This document shows, in pieces, positions 42,648 to 52,475 of a DNA stretch of 64,000 bases. The stretch is from Tautonia marina (GTDB taxonomy: Bacteria; Planctomycetota; Planctomycetia; Isosphaerales; Isosphaeraceae): NCBI RefSeq assembly GCF_009177065.1, contig NZ_WEZF01000008.1, positions 1 through 64,000 of the forward strand, written 5' to 3'. Each line of letters begins with the position of its first letter. Within the stretch, counting starts at the first letter, position 1. Under the pieces are notes generated by a model. The model did no database searches and was not told where the DNA came from. It worked only from the letters and a program-made list of their open reading frames with translations. The position numbers and the translations under genes are program-made.

Positions 42648-45044
42648 ATGACGATCAGCGCACTCGTGCTGGCGGTTCTGGTGCTGGGGCAAACCCCGGG
42701 CGATCCGGAACCGCTGGGGGATCGGGAGATCGAAGAACTGGTCGAGTCGGCCCGCCGCCGCTTCCGGCAACTATCCCTCGACCGCGAGGATCGCGGGCAG
42801 TTCGCCCTCGACGTGGCCGACCGGATCGACTCGGCCGCCCGAGCCGAACCGACCGCCGGCCTTCGAGCCGCCCGGTGGAGCCGGGCGGTCGCCTTGCTCG
42901 ACGAGTTCCTCCAGAGCGATCCGACCCACCCGCTGGCGCTTTCGATCGCCCTGCAAGCCGGGGTCTACCGATGGGCCGAGGGGCATACCTGGGCCTTGCA
43001 GTTCGAGCGATCGCCGGGCGACACCGGCGCGAAGGCCGAGGGGATCAAGGCCCTTGACGACGCCATCGCCCGGCTTCGCCGCCTCTGGACCGAGACCAAT
43101 CGACTCCCCGACAGCGAACTGACGGCCCAGAACATTCGGTTCCGGTACGCCCAGGCGCTGGTCAATCGGGCCGACCTGGAAGACGACCCCGGCATCGCCC
43201 TCGACTTTCGGCAGCAGGCCCTCGGCAGGCTGCGGGGCCTGCCCATCGTCCCCCCTCTGGGAGGCCATGTCGCCTTGTTGAAAGCCCGGCTCCTGGTCGA
43301 GACGGGCCAGGTTCGGGAGGCCGAGCAAGCCTTTGCCGAAGCCGAAAATCAAGACGGCCCGAGCGAGGCCGACCGGGTCGATACGAAGGTCGCCATCCTG
43401 CTGGCCGACAAACAGTTCGACGAGGCCATCGCGTTCATCGATGGCTCCGAACTGGATCGACCTTCGAAGGATTTCCGAGCAGTCCGGGTTCGGGCTCGCC
43501 AGTGGATCAATCTCTTTCCCGGCCCAAAGCGCTCGGAGGTCGAGGCCGACGCGATCACCCGAGTCCGACGGCTTCGCCTGGCCGAACACCCCGATGCCAA
43601 CGCCGCGCTGGCCAGCCTGGCCGCCACGATTGTCGAGCCCGACGACCGAGACGACCCCGGCCTCTGGGAATTGATGGCCGAAGGACACCTGGCCCTCGGC
43701 GATGTGAGTCAGGCCGTTCGGCTCAGCCAGGCCGGAGCCGAGCATGCCGATCGCCTGGGAGACCTCGAACGCGCCTGGGTCATGCGCTACCGAGCCGCGG
43801 CCTTGCTCGTCCGCGCCGGCCGCACGGCCGAGGCGGTCGAGGCCCTCGCGCCGATCGCCAGGCAGGCCCAGGACTCCGACAGTCCGGCCCCGACCGATCA
43901 GCGCTCCAACGCGAGCCTTTTGTACGCACTGGCGCTGGGACGACTCGCCTCGACTCCCGGACAGGGTGGAACGGTGCGAGCCTCCTACGAAGCCGCGCTG
44001 GAAGACCACATCGCGGCTTTTCCGGACGATCCGACCGCCTCGGAGGCCCGCTGGATTCTCGGACAGCTTCGGGCCTCGGCCGGCAAGGAACGGGAGGCGA
44101 TCGCCTTCTGGAGTGAGATTCCGGCCGGGCACCCCCGATGGCGAGAGGCCCGGCTCGCCGTGGTGGAGACTCACCGCGAGGCCGTCGCTTCCCTGCTGCT
44201 CGCCGACCGGACCCGAGAGGCCCGTGACCGTCTGATCGAGGCCCGAACCGCCCTCGAAACCGCTCGGGACGAGGCCACCGAGCCGACCGACCGCAACGCC
44301 CTCGACCTGGCTCGGGCCGAGCTGGAACTGACGCCCGGCCTCGGATCGGCGGAGGAGGCGCTCAAGCTCCTGGATCGCCTGGTCGCCACCGAGGTTCTGG
44401 CCGACCGTCGCGACCGGGCCCGACGGCTCCGGATTGTTGCTCAGGCCCTCGCGTCTCACGCAACCGACGCAGAACGCAACGCCCGGGCCGAGCTGGAGCA
44501 ATCCGAACCGGAAGAGATCGTCGAGCTGGCCATTCAACTCGACCGAGCCGCGGCCTCCTTGTCCGATCCGGCCCGCCGCAGTGTTTCGGCGATCTCCCGG
44601 TTGCTGACGGAGCGGCTCCTCTCACAGGTGAATACCCTTGACCCCGACCTCCGGGCCCGGGCCCGGATCATTCGCATTCGAGGGCAAATCGACATGGGCG
44701 ACCTCGACGGAGCCCGTCGAGCAGCCGAATCGTGGTCGGCTGACCTCGATCCCGCTCGACTGCCAGCCGAGTTGATCGCCCCGCTGGCCGACGCGCTCGA
44801 CCGCCTCGGCCTCTATTATCAGGCGGCCGATGCCCACCGCGCCGTGATTGCCGCCAGCACCCCCGGCGCCTCCCAATGGCTCGAAGCCCGTTACGGCCTG
44901 GCCGTAGCCTATTACCGAACCGATCGACCCAACGAGGCTCGTCGCCTGATCGACGGCACGATGGCCCTTCATCCCGACCTCGGCGGCAACAACGACCTCC
45001 GCGAACGCTTCCTCCGCCTCCGCCGTCGCCTCCAATCCCCCTGA
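42648..45044 (+). CDS. Exported TPR-rich protein
   Basis: The product is 798 residues, with GAGGAG seven bases before the ATG. A short signal peptide (MTISALVLAVLVLGQTPG) leads into an almost wholly helical protein of TPR-like repeats (for example WSRAVALLDEFLQSDPTHP, ELMAEGHLALGDVSQAVRLS, DALDRLGLYYQAADAHRAVI). It has no catalytic motif. Such scaffolds hold protein complexes, here probably in the periplasm. It is divergent from ispF and convergent with the next gene. Confidence 0.85.
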   Translation: MTISALVLAVLVLGQTPGDPEPLGDREIEELVESARRRFRQLSLDREDRGQFALDVADRIDSAARAEPTAGLRAARWSRAVALLDEFLQSDPTHPLALSIALQAGVYRWAEGHTWALQFERSPGDTGAKAEGIKALDDAIARLRRLWTETNRLPDSELTAQNIRFRYAQALVNRADLEDDPGIALDFRQQALGRLRGLPIVPPLGGHVALLKARLLVETGQVREAEQAFAEAENQDGPSEADRVDTKVAILLADKQFDEAIAFIDGSELDRPSKDFRAVRVRARQWINLFPGPKRSEVEADAITRVRRLRLAEHPDANAALASLAATIVEPDDRDDPGLWELMAEGHLALGDVSQAVRLSQAGAEHADRLGDLERAWVMRYRAAALLVRAGRTAEAVEALAPIARQAQDSDSPAPTDQRSNASLLYALALGRLASTPGQGGTVRASYEAALEDHIAAFPDDPTASEARWILGQLRASAGKEREAIAFWSEIPAGHPRWREARLAVVETHREAVASLLLADRTREARDRLIEARTALETARDEATEPTDRNALDLARAELELTPGLGSAEEALKLLDRLVATEVLADRRDRARRLRIVAQALASHATDAERNARAELEQSEPEEIVELAIQLDRAAASLSDPARRSVSAISRLLTERLLSQVNTLDPDLRARARIIRIRGQIDMGDLDGARRAAESWSADLDPARLPAELIAPLADALDRLGLYYQAADAHRAVIAASTPGASQWLEARYGLAVAYYRTDRPNEARRLIDGTMALHPDLGGNNDLRERFLRLRRRLQSP

Positions 45045-45097
45045 GATTGAGGTCATTGAAGACCAAACGGCGGATTTGAGTTTGCGCCCCTGGGAAC

Positions 45098-45622
45098 TTA
45101 CTGTTGCCCGAGCAGGTAGCGGCCGAATCCCGACCGGACGCGCGACCCCGTGGACGGATCGATCGTCATGCGGGTCGGAACCAGGGTCGTATCGGGATAC
45201 TGCGCCGGGTTCGTGTACTCGTAGGAAATCCCCGACGAGGTCGGCCGGAGGACCCCATCGTAGCCTCGGGAATAGGTCACGACCTCGGTCGGCAACGACC
45301 GAAGCCTCGAAAACGGCCCATACAGCGACATGCTCCCGTACGAGGTGGGCAGGTCGGCGGGCGAATATCCTCCGCCGGTGTTGTACCCCGATCGAATGAT
45401 CAAGGTCGGGTCGGGACGGAAGGTTCCCAGATACGGCGAACGGGTCACGGTCGGCACGGGCACCGACGGCACGATCACGGCCGAGGTCGGCGCGGCGACC
45501 GGCACTCCCGTCACAACCGGAACGGCCGATCGCACGCGGCGTCCTCCCGCCTCGACGCTGGGACTCGTGGCGATCAGGAGCAGCGCAGCCCCGACCGCCA
45601 GCTTCAAGGGTGTTCGAATCAT
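45098..45622 (-). CDS. Small exported hypothetical protein
   Basis: The product is 174 residues with a signal peptide (LKLAVGAALLLIATS, cleavage near VEAGG). The mature part begins with a Val/Pro-rich repeat-like stretch (VVTGVPVAAPTSAVIVPSVP) and is rich in Tyr, Ser and Gly (SGYNTGGGYSPADLPTSYG). It has no known motif. It is probably a structural or surface protein, but this is a guess. Confidence 0.7.
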   Translation of the reverse strand: MIRTPLKLAVGAALLLIATSPSVEAGGRRVRSAVPVVTGVPVAAPTSAVIVPSVPVPTVTRSPYLGTFRPDPTLIIRSGYNTGGGYSPADLPTSYGSMSLYGPFSRLRSLPTEVVTYSRGYDGVLRPTSSGISYEYTNPAQYPDTTLVPTRMTIDPSTGSRVRSGFGRYLLGQQ

Positions 45623-45871
45623 GGTGCAAACTCCGAGTTGCGATCGCGAAGGTGAGAACGTTCCTCTGCTTGAGGAACTTTACCACGCAATTTGACCCGA
45701 CCCCGGAATGATCGGCACGATCGATGCGGAGATCTCCCGATCGACCGGCCCGTTGACCCGTCCGTCGCTGGCCGGTTCAATCAATCAGAGGAACCGTCCG
45801 GGCTCTCGTGCCACGATCCCGGCCCGAACCCCTCAATCGAACCCACGACCGACGCAAAGGGGACCTGATCC

Positions 45872-46654
45872 ATGCCCACGCGATCGCGAATTGGCGGCTC
45901 TTCCCGCATGCTGGCCGCGGCCTTCCTCCTGATCGGCGCAGCCTCGGCCCCAGCCGTTGCCGGAGAGATGGTCGAGTTCAAGAACCCGATGGGAGGGACC
46001 ACGAAAGGCTATCTCGCCCTTCCCGAAGGGGATGGCAAGGCTCCGGCGATTCTGGTCATTCAGGAGTGGTGGGGCCTGACCGACTGGATCAAGCAGAACG
46101 CCGACCGCATGGCCGGTCTCGGCTACGTCGCCCTGGCGGTTGACCTCTACGACGGCAAGGCGACCGACGACCCCGGCGAGGCTCACGAGCTGATGCGAGC
46201 GCTCGACCCGAGCGAAGGAGTCGGCCACCTCAAAGGGGCGATCGAATACCTTCAGGCTCACGACCGGGTCGATCAGGACCGAAAGGTTGCCGCGATCGGC
46301 TGGTGCATGGGGGGCATGTACGCCCGACTGATCGCCCAGCAGTCCGACGCCATCGGCCCGACCACCATCTGCTACGGCAGCGTCTCGATCGAGCCGGAGC
46401 AGATTGAAGCCCTCGCCGGTCGCCCGGTGCTCGGCATCTTCGGGGCTCAGGATCGCGGCATCCCTTCCGACCGGGTTCGCCAGGTCTTCGAGGGCCTGAA
46501 GAAGGCCGGCTCCACCGTCGATCTGCACATTTACGACAGCGCCGGGCACGCCTTCATGCGCCCCGGTGGCAACCAGTACGTGGAAGACGCCGCCGACGAC
46601 GCCTGGCAACAGATCGCCGAGTTCCTCGCCGAGCATCACCCAGTCGAAGGCTGA
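45872..46654 (+). CDS. Exported dienelactone hydrolase family protein
   Basis: The product is 260 residues. A signal peptide (LAAAFLLIGAASAPAVA) predicts export, which is unusual for this mostly cytoplasmic family. The alpha/beta hydrolase has LVIQEWWGLTDWIKQNADR (with the conserved Glu), the nucleophile Cys in GWCMGG, Asp in FGAQDRGIP and His in SAGHAFMRP, so the Cys-Asp-His triad is complete. It may hydrolyse lactones or esters; the substrate is unknown. A bidirectional terminator separates it from the convergent di-haem gene. Confidence 0.9.
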   Translation: MPTRSRIGGSSRMLAAAFLLIGAASAPAVAGEMVEFKNPMGGTTKGYLALPEGDGKAPAILVIQEWWGLTDWIKQNADRMAGLGYVALAVDLYDGKATDDPGEAHELMRALDPSEGVGHLKGAIEYLQAHDRVDQDRKVAAIGWCMGGMYARLIAQQSDAIGPTTICYGSVSIEPEQIEALAGRPVLGIFGAQDRGIPSDRVRQVFEGLKKAGSTVDLHIYDSAGHAFMRPGGNQYVEDAADDAWQQIAEFLAEHHPVEG

Positions 46655-46682
46655 TCGCATTCCCCGCCACGTCTCGCACCAC

Positions 46683-46727
46683 AAACCGGGAGCCGAGGGC
46701 AATCTTGCGTTCCTCGACTCCCGGTTT
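46683..46727. terminator. Bidirectional terminator between convergent genes
   Basis: AAACCGGGAG-C-CGAGG pairs with CCTCG-A-CTCCCGGTTT (one mismatch) around a 13-base loop. It has T-rich flanks on both strands and lies midway between the two stop codons. Confidence 0.85.
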
Positions 46728-46757
46728 CTCTGCGCGATTCGCGTTGATTGGCGACAC

Positions 46758-48101
46758 TCACTCGGCCCGAGCGATCGTCAGTTCATCTTCGGGGACCGAG
46801 GGCTCGGGAACCGCAATCGCATCGGAGGGGGCTCGGAGCGATTCGAGGAACCGAATCAACGCCCCTTGATCCTCGTCCGAAAGCCTTTTGAACGCTTTTG
46901 ACACCGGCAGGGCATCCCCCTTGTGCCGCTCGATCGCGTGGCGGAGCGTTGGGCTGCTGCCGTCGTGGAAGTACGGGGCCGAATCGGCCACCCCCCAAAG
47001 GGGAGGCGTCCGCCACTCCTCGGCGTCCGGGTGTTCTCGGGGAATCGGAACGCCGGTCAGCACGTCGCTGTACGCATAGCCGGCCTCGCGATCGACGAGA
47101 CGATGGAGGAGGAAATCACTGTACACCCCCGTCACGCCCCCCAGCTCGGGCACATGACAGATGGCGCATCCGACCTGCTCGAACAGCAACCTGCCGTGTT
47201 CGACCTCGGCCTTGCCCTTCGGATCGCTCGGGACGAATTCCTCGGGACGGGGCAACGTTTCGACAAACGATACGAGCGAACGGAATTGCGAACGGTCCAG
47301 ATCGGGCGGCATGTCGGGGTAGGGGATGTCGACTCTCGGCTTGGCCTGCTCCATGTGAGGATTTCCCAGGCCCAGCTCGTTCGAGCAGGCGGCCGCCACA
47401 AATTCCTCAAGCGTGGCAAACTGAGCCTTCCAGCCGAACTTTCCGACCCGGCCATCGGGCAAGACTCGGTAGCGTCCGGGAGGCATGGTGTTGAAATCGG
47501 AACTCAGCTCCCGGCCCATCGTCTTCAGCGATGCCGCCAGGTTGCGCCGGGTGATGCTCCGAGCCGAGATTCGGTCGATCCAACCCGCGCCGAAAAGAGC
47601 CGTGGAGTTCACCTGCTCGGTCTTCACCGGGTCGAAATCCCGGACGAGCACATAGCATCCATTGGTGATCCGGATCGCATCGGGGACGATCGGGAACAGC
47701 GCTCGAAGGTGCGACACATCTTCAAGGTAGTGGTTCTCGACGGCGAACTTGTGAACAAGCCCTCCTTCGATCTCAGGCCGGGTATGGGTCGGTTTCGCCT
47801 CGAAGGCCAGCACGTTGAACTCATTCGAACCGCCACCGCCAACGCCCCCCTGGAAGTGGCATTCGACACACGACCGCGCATTGAAGACCGGCCCCAGCCC
47901 GTCGGCCTGGGCGATCGGGTCGTGCGGCAGCCACTCGTGAACGAACAGAGCGTGACCGGCTTCCTTCTGCTCGGCACTCGCCCGAGGCCCCCACATCACC
48001 GGCATGCCCGGCGCGGCGATCCAGCCGATCACCCCAACCGCCATCACCGCCAATCCCAGGCCGACCCGCCGCCTCCCCCTCGCCAGATCGTTCCGATGCA
48101 T
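46758..48101 (-). CDS. Di-haem cytochrome c oxidoreductase (DHOR-type)
   Basis: The product is 447 residues; GAGGGAGGAG before the ATG at 48101 rules out the longer frame to 48161. An N-terminal membrane anchor or signal (VGLGLAVMAVGVIGWIAAPG) precedes two haem c sites: CVECH at 78-82 and CAICH in the C-terminal third (GCAICHVPELGG). The C-terminal part resembles the di-haem thiol oxidoreductase family (WRTPPLWGVADSAPYFHDG, RHAIERHKGDA). It probably transfers electrons in the periplasm; the substrate is unknown. The gene stands alone. Confidence 0.88.
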   Translation of the reverse strand: MHRNDLARGRRRVGLGLAVMAVGVIGWIAAPGMPVMWGPRASAEQKEAGHALFVHEWLPHDPIAQADGLGPVFNARSCVECHFQGGVGGGGSNEFNVLAFEAKPTHTRPEIEGGLVHKFAVENHYLEDVSHLRALFPIVPDAIRITNGCYVLVRDFDPVKTEQVNSTALFGAGWIDRISARSITRRNLAASLKTMGRELSSDFNTMPPGRYRVLPDGRVGKFGWKAQFATLEEFVAAACSNELGLGNPHMEQAKPRVDIPYPDMPPDLDRSQFRSLVSFVETLPRPEEFVPSDPKGKAEVEHGRLLFEQVGCAICHVPELGGVTGVYSDFLLHRLVDREAGYAYSDVLTGVPIPREHPDAEEWRTPPLWGVADSAPYFHDGSSPTLRHAIERHKGDALPVSKAFKRLSDEDQGALIRFLESLRAPSDAIAVPEPSVPEDELTIARAE

Positions 48102-48336
48102 CGCGGCTCCTCCCTCGCGGCTCACTTCCGGATCCGCACCGCGGGAACGCTCCCACGGCAACCTCTGACAAGTGTAGAACGAGGTCGTGTGGGAATCAAG
48201 TCCGGTTTCCTTCGGCGCGACTCGGCAGGGCTAAGACGCATCGCCCCCGATCAGGAGGATGAGACGGAAGGGAGATCCCTCACATGCTCACCCTCGCGAT
48301 CGGCGATCAGTCGATTGCTCAACGTAAGGTGGCCAA

Positions 48337-49248
48337 TCAGGCGATCAGCTCTCGGAGCCGTTTGACGTGCCGGGGGATGGCGGTCATCGGGTCTTCGGCC
48401 GCCTCGTATTCGAGGACGACGTAGCCGGAATAGTTCACATCGCGGAGGATCTGGATCAATCGGGCGAGGTCCGCCTCCTCTTTTGGTCCGCCGGAACGGG
48501 AGATTTCCGTCTTCACCTGCACGTTGACCGCGTAGGGGGCGATCCGGGCCAGATCGCCGTACGGGTCCTCGGTGCGGAAATTGCCGGTGTCGAGGTTCAC
48601 GGCGAAGTACGGATGATCGATGGCTTCGATCAGCGTCAGCATCTGATCACTCGTTGCGGTGATCCCGCCGTGATTTTCGAGAGCCAGGAACACTCCCTTT
48701 TCGGCGGCGTAAGGGAGAACCTCCTTGAAGCCTTCAATCGCCCGAGCCACGGCGACCTCCTCCGTCTCTCCCCGAGGGGTCCGACCGGCGAAGACGCGAA
48801 TCATCGGGGCATTGAGCACCGCCGCGCGATCGATCCAGGTGCGGGCCAGGTCGAGCTGAGCCTCTCGATCCGGACCGGGAGCGACACAAAAATCGTTGCC
48901 GATCGCCGTCCCGGAGATGTCCAGTCCGCGCAGGAAGGCATGGCGACGCAGGTTGCTCAGCAGTTCGTTCGAGACATCGCTCGGGAAGTAGTATGAGGTC
49001 GGCTCGATGGCATCGAGCGCCATGTCGGCGGCCAGATCGGCGAAGTCGAACAGGTCCATCGTCGGCGAGTCGCCGGTGAGGAACTGCCGGTACGAGTAGG
49101 CGGCGATGCTCAACTTCAGGTGGCTGGGGCGCGTGCGAGGGATCGGGTCGATGGCCCGAGCAGAAGGCAGGGCAACCGGGCCAAGGGCCGAGGCGGCCGC
49201 GGCCATCGCGGCACCGCCGAGCAAGGAGCGTCGGGTGATCGAGGTCAT
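48337..49248 (-). CDS. Tat-exported sugar isomerase-like TIM-barrel protein
   Basis: The product is 303 residues with a twin-arginine signal (TRRSLLGGAAMAAAASALG, cleavage near ARAID). The barrel has SIAAYSYRQFLTG at its start, APMIRVFAGRTPRG, FLALENHGGITATSD, AVNLDTGNFRTEDPYG and VQVKTEIS, with Glu, Asp and Gln/Lys residues at the metal-site positions of the xylose isomerase-like superfamily. Planctomycetes export many such proteins. The substrate is unknown. The SDR gene lies upstream on the same strand (about 120 bases) and may or may not be co-transcribed. Confidence 0.88.
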   Translation of the reverse strand: MTSITRRSLLGGAAMAAAASALGPVALPSARAIDPIPRTRPSHLKLSIAAYSYRQFLTGDSPTMDLFDFADLAADMALDAIEPTSYYFPSDVSNELLSNLRRHAFLRGLDISGTAIGNDFCVAPGPDREAQLDLARTWIDRAAVLNAPMIRVFAGRTPRGETEEVAVARAIEGFKEVLPYAAEKGVFLALENHGGITATSDQMLTLIEAIDHPYFAVNLDTGNFRTEDPYGDLARIAPYAVNVQVKTEISRSGGPKEEADLARLIQILRDVNYSGYVVLEYEAAEDPMTAIPRHVKRLRELIA

Positions 49249-49368
49249 GGAGAGCGAGCCTCCGGTCGTGAAGCCGTTTTCGATCGCCGGTCCGGCAGGC
49301 GATCCACGCCTTCCAGCGTAGAGGCTTCGCCTGCCGAACGCTACCGGTTCACGCCTCCGACCGAGGCA

Positions 49369-50913
49369 TCACCCATCGACCGATTGTTCCATGACCATCG
49401 GCACCCCCGACGTTGCGAGGGGGGCGTCAGCCTGGTGCTGGGCCTGATCCGATTCCTGACGGTCCGCCGACGCCTCCGCCGACCGCACAATGCTCTGCGC
49501 CATTCCCGAAAAGATGAACAGGTGAGCCGGGAGGCACGCATACCAGTAGAGCTTGCCAAGGATTCCCGACGGCTTGAAATAGGCCGTCTGGATCAAGCTC
49601 GACCGCTGAGCTTCCAGGCGTTCCACCCGAAATTCGAGCCAGGCATCCCCCGGCACCCGCATCTCGGCATGAAGCAGGAGACGATGGCCGGGAACGAAGT
49701 CCTCGACGCGCCAGAAGTCGATCGCGTCTCCAATGTAAATCTCCACCGGGTCGCGCCGCCCGCGTCGCAGGCCGACACCGCCGACGATTCGATCCATCGC
49801 CCCCCGGAGCCACCAGAGGAAATTCCCGTAGTAATAGCCAGTCGATCCGCCAATGCGCTGCACACGATCGAAGAGGACCGATGACGATGCCTCGGCTTCA
49901 ACCCGCTGCACATCACGCAGGGGGAACCGCTCCGGGTCGAACTGAGGACGACGTAGCAAGGCCGCGCGGCTGGGCAAGGCAGCATTGGCCCATCGAGTCG
50001 AGACGTTGTTCTCGTGAACCTTGTCCATCGCGCGCTGAACCGCTTCGCCGAACGGGGTCAGGGGGATGGGGACCAGGTCTCGAATGCGGTTGTTATGACA
50101 GATCACCTCCGCCCGCAAGCCCTCGACCAGCGGAAAGGCCAGCGCTGCAGGAATGGGCGTAACCAAATTGATCCAGTAGGCCGAGAGCCTCGGCGTCAAC
50201 ACCGGCACCACGACAATTCGCCGACGAAGCCCCTGCATGGCCGCGTATCGAATCATCATGTCCTTGTACGTCAGAACATCAGGGCCGCCGATGTCAAAGA
50301 TGCCGTACGCGGTCTTCGGCTGCTCCAGACAGCCGACGAGATAGGCCAGGACATCGCGCACCGCAATCGGTTGATTCCGCGTTCGGACCCATCGCGGGCA
50401 GATCATCACCGGAAGCCGCTTGACCAGCGCCCGCATCATCTCGAACGAAGCGCTTCCCGATCCGATGATCATGGCCGCCCGCAGTTCGGTTACGGGGACC
50501 GAGCCACCGCGGAGAATATCACCCACCTCCTGACGACTTGCCAGGTGATCGGACAGGTGATCCGCTCGTCTCCCCAGACCGCCCAGGTAAATGATCCGCT
50601 CCAGGCCCGCCTGCTCGGCGGCCTCGGCAAAATTGCTGGCGGCGGTTCGGTCGCGATCCACAAAGGAACGCTCGCCCGCCATCATCGCATGAACGAGATA
50701 GTAGGCGACCGAACATCCCTCCAGGGCTCGACGCAATGATTCGGGATCGAGAACGTCTCCGGCCACGATCTCAACCTGATGCGTCCAGGGCCGCCCTTCC
50801 AGTTTCTTTGGGTCGCGCGCCAGGCAACGGACCGAGTACCCCCGTTCCAGGAGCATCGGAATCAAACGGCCACCGATGTAACCCGAGGCGCCCGTCACCA
50901 GAATCCGTTTCAT
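49369..50913 (-). CDS. SDR-family NAD(P)-binding protein with DUF2867 domain
   Basis: The product is 514 residues. Residues 1-290 form an atypical SDR/NmrA-like Rossmann domain: ILVTGASGYIGGRLIP (nucleotide loop), VEIVAGDVLDPESLR, YYLVHAM and RIIYLGGLGR. Residues 320-480 match the DUF2867 region found behind such domains (YYYGNFLWWLRGAMDRIVGG, GDAIDFWRVEDFVPGHRLLL, AWLEFRVE), which belongs to a START-like fold and probably binds a hydrophobic ligand (inference). The substrate is unknown. A pair of tiny genes lies upstream on the same strand. Confidence 0.88.
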   Translation of the reverse strand: MKRILVTGASGYIGGRLIPMLLERGYSVRCLARDPKKLEGRPWTHQVEIVAGDVLDPESLRRALEGCSVAYYLVHAMMAGERSFVDRDRTAASNFAEAAEQAGLERIIYLGGLGRRADHLSDHLASRQEVGDILRGGSVPVTELRAAMIIGSGSASFEMMRALVKRLPVMICPRWVRTRNQPIAVRDVLAYLVGCLEQPKTAYGIFDIGGPDVLTYKDMMIRYAAMQGLRRRIVVVPVLTPRLSAYWINLVTPIPAALAFPLVEGLRAEVICHNNRIRDLVPIPLTPFGEAVQRAMDKVHENNVSTRWANAALPSRAALLRRPQFDPERFPLRDVQRVEAEASSSVLFDRVQRIGGSTGYYYGNFLWWLRGAMDRIVGGVGLRRGRRDPVEIYIGDAIDFWRVEDFVPGHRLLLHAEMRVPGDAWLEFRVERLEAQRSSLIQTAYFKPSGILGKLYWYACLPAHLFIFSGMAQSIVRSAEASADRQESDQAQHQADAPLATSGVPMVMEQSVDG

Positions 50914-50959
50914 GAACGCCCCTTGAAGAAGTGAGACCGACCATCACATCTGAACGCGA

Positions 50960-51388
50960 TCATCCATCCGCTGAGGAACCTGGGTCGGCCGAGAGAGAAG
51001 TTCGATCGTCGGGAGTGTCTGGACCTGGGCGAGCCTTCGCAGTCCGCCTACGACCGAGCCACACCCCCATGAATGAGAACAGTTTCAGGGCCAGGGGATC
51101 GACTCTCAGCATCCGAGCGATCAATCCCGCCCTGTCGGTCCCGCCAAGCTGAGCGACCGACCGATTTCCCACGCGAACGCGGCCGATCAGTCCGACCGCT
51201 CGAAGTTGGGCATCGGCACGACGCAGGGCGTCGCGGCGTGTCGAGGGGGAAACCTGCCGCATGCAGGCCAGCGCCGATCGAGCATCCGGGAACTGAAGGT
51301 CAGCGACCTCGTCCCGAATCTCGATCCGGGCCTGCCCACCCTCAAATTCGAGCAGGAAGTCCCCCTCAATGTCCAGGGGTCGATCCAT
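50960..51388 (-). CDS. Small hypothetical protein
   Basis: The product is 142 residues and starts 4 bases after the end of the upstream 69-residue gene, so the pair is an operon. The first 90 residues look folded: acidic beta-rich LDIEGDFLLEFEGGQARIEI, then helical QFPDARSALACMRQV. Then comes RMLRVDPLALKLFSFMGVWL, perhaps membrane-associated, and a disordered tail. The family is not recognised. Confidence 0.6.
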   Translation of the reverse strand: MDRPLDIEGDFLLEFEGGQARIEIRDEVADLQFPDARSALACMRQVSPSTRRDALRRADAQLRAVGLIGRVRVGNRSVAQLGGTDRAGLIARMLRVDPLALKLFSFMGVWLGRRRTAKARPGPDTPDDRTSLSADPGSSADG

Positions 51389-51392
51389 GAGA

Positions 51393-51602
51393 TCAGCCTT
51401 GTTCGCGGTCTCGGGTGCGGATCTTCAAGGTGCCGTTCATCCGCCAACGGGCATGAGCCGCCTGCTCCGAGGCGCTGCTGGGCACGAACAGCTCGAAGTT
51501 CTCAAACTCGTAGATAATCTCAGACCCACGTCCTGTGAGCCGGTCGTAAAGGCCGATCGCCAGATCGGGCCAGGTCCGGGTGTCGTCAAGTCCGGTCGCC
51601 AT
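51393..51602 (-). CDS. Small hypothetical protein
   Basis: The product is 69 residues, with AAGGAG eight bases before the ATG at 51602. It has a compact helical-then-beta pattern: TWPDLAIGLYDRLTGRGSEI, then YEFENFELFVPSS and ARWRMNGTLKIRTR. It has no signal or membrane segment. The family is not recognised. Its close link to the next gene (4-base gap) implies a joint role. Confidence 0.65.
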   Translation of the reverse strand: MATGLDDTRTWPDLAIGLYDRLTGRGSEIIYEFENFELFVPSSASEQAAHARWRMNGTLKIRTRDREQG

Positions 51603-51767
51603 GAGCAACTCCTTCAAGGGTTCGACATCGCTGGAATCGGCCGGGATGACAAGGCTCCCGAACCCTCCTTCGCTACTGTAGGCGCACGATCAGGATGTCA
51701 ACCACGGAAAGGGGCTGGAATTCCTCGCCGAGTGTCGGCCCATGCGACAAAGACCGCTTGCCACGGC

Positions 51768-52274
51768 TCAGTCCCGATCCTCCGGTGTCACGTCGATCAC
51801 CGGCCCTCGAAACGCCCCCGGTTCCCGTTCGAACCGCTCCGGCCCCGGCGCGAATTGGGAGTGAAAGCGCACGCGGGTTTCTCCTCGCTGAATCGACCGA
51901 AGAAACCAGGAATTGAGCATACGACGATAAAGGTTTCGCGTCACAGGGATGAGCAAGCTCAGTCCGACCAGGTCGGTCAGAAATCCGGGTGTTAACAGCA
52001 TGGCCCCCCCGGCGAGAATCATGGCCCCATCAATCAACGAACGGGCCGGGAACTGCCCCCGAGCGATCGACTGCTGAAGTTCCCGGATCACTCCGACCCC
52101 TTGCGATCGCGCGAGCGACGCCCCCAGGATTCCCGTCGCGAGAATCCCTCCGACGGTGACGAGCAACCCCGTCTGGAAGTTGTACCGTTCGGTAATCGCC
52201 CCGTGGACCGCCAGCAAGACAAAGAGTTCGACGATTGGAACAATCGTCAACAGCAACAGCAATCGAACAAACAT
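51768..52274 (-). CDS. fxsA: FxsA family membrane protein
   Basis: The product is 168 residues. It has the FxsA pattern: LLLLTIVPIVELFVLLAVHG first segment, TGLLVTVGGILATGILGASL second, then SLIDGAMILAGGAMLLTPGF and LLIPVTRNLYRRML. The family is a small cytoplasmic membrane protein first known for suppressing phage T7 exclusion; its normal role is unclear (family knowledge). The C-terminal 40 residues are charged and extend past the usual core. It is divergent from the carotenoid oxygenase gene. Confidence 0.9.
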   Translation of the reverse strand: MFVRLLLLLTIVPIVELFVLLAVHGAITERYNFQTGLLVTVGGILATGILGASLARSQGVGVIRELQQSIARGQFPARSLIDGAMILAGGAMLLTPGFLTDLVGLSLLIPVTRNLYRRMLNSWFLRSIQRGETRVRFHSQFAPGPERFEREPGAFRGPVIDVTPEDRD

Positions 52275-52355
52275 CGTGGCGCAACTCCCCGGAGAACGGT
52301 TCCCCTCTCTGGCATCGTCGCCGTCCAGATCGCCAAGTCAACCCAAGAGTGCCGA

Positions 52356-52384
52356 ACGACAAGGACCGAGCGATGCAATACAAT
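52356..52384 (+). promoter_or_regulatory. Putative promoter of the carotenoid oxygenase gene
   Basis: ACGACA at 52356-52361 and TACAAT at 52379-52384 are 17 bases apart, about 90 bases before the ATG at 52476. Pattern match only. Confidence 0.38.
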
Positions 52385-52475
52385 GGACTGCCTGGCGAAC
52401 CACTCTCGTCGCTCAACTCGCCGAGCGATCAGGAATTCAAGCGCGATCGCCCCGGAAAGGGGGAGGAGATCCACG

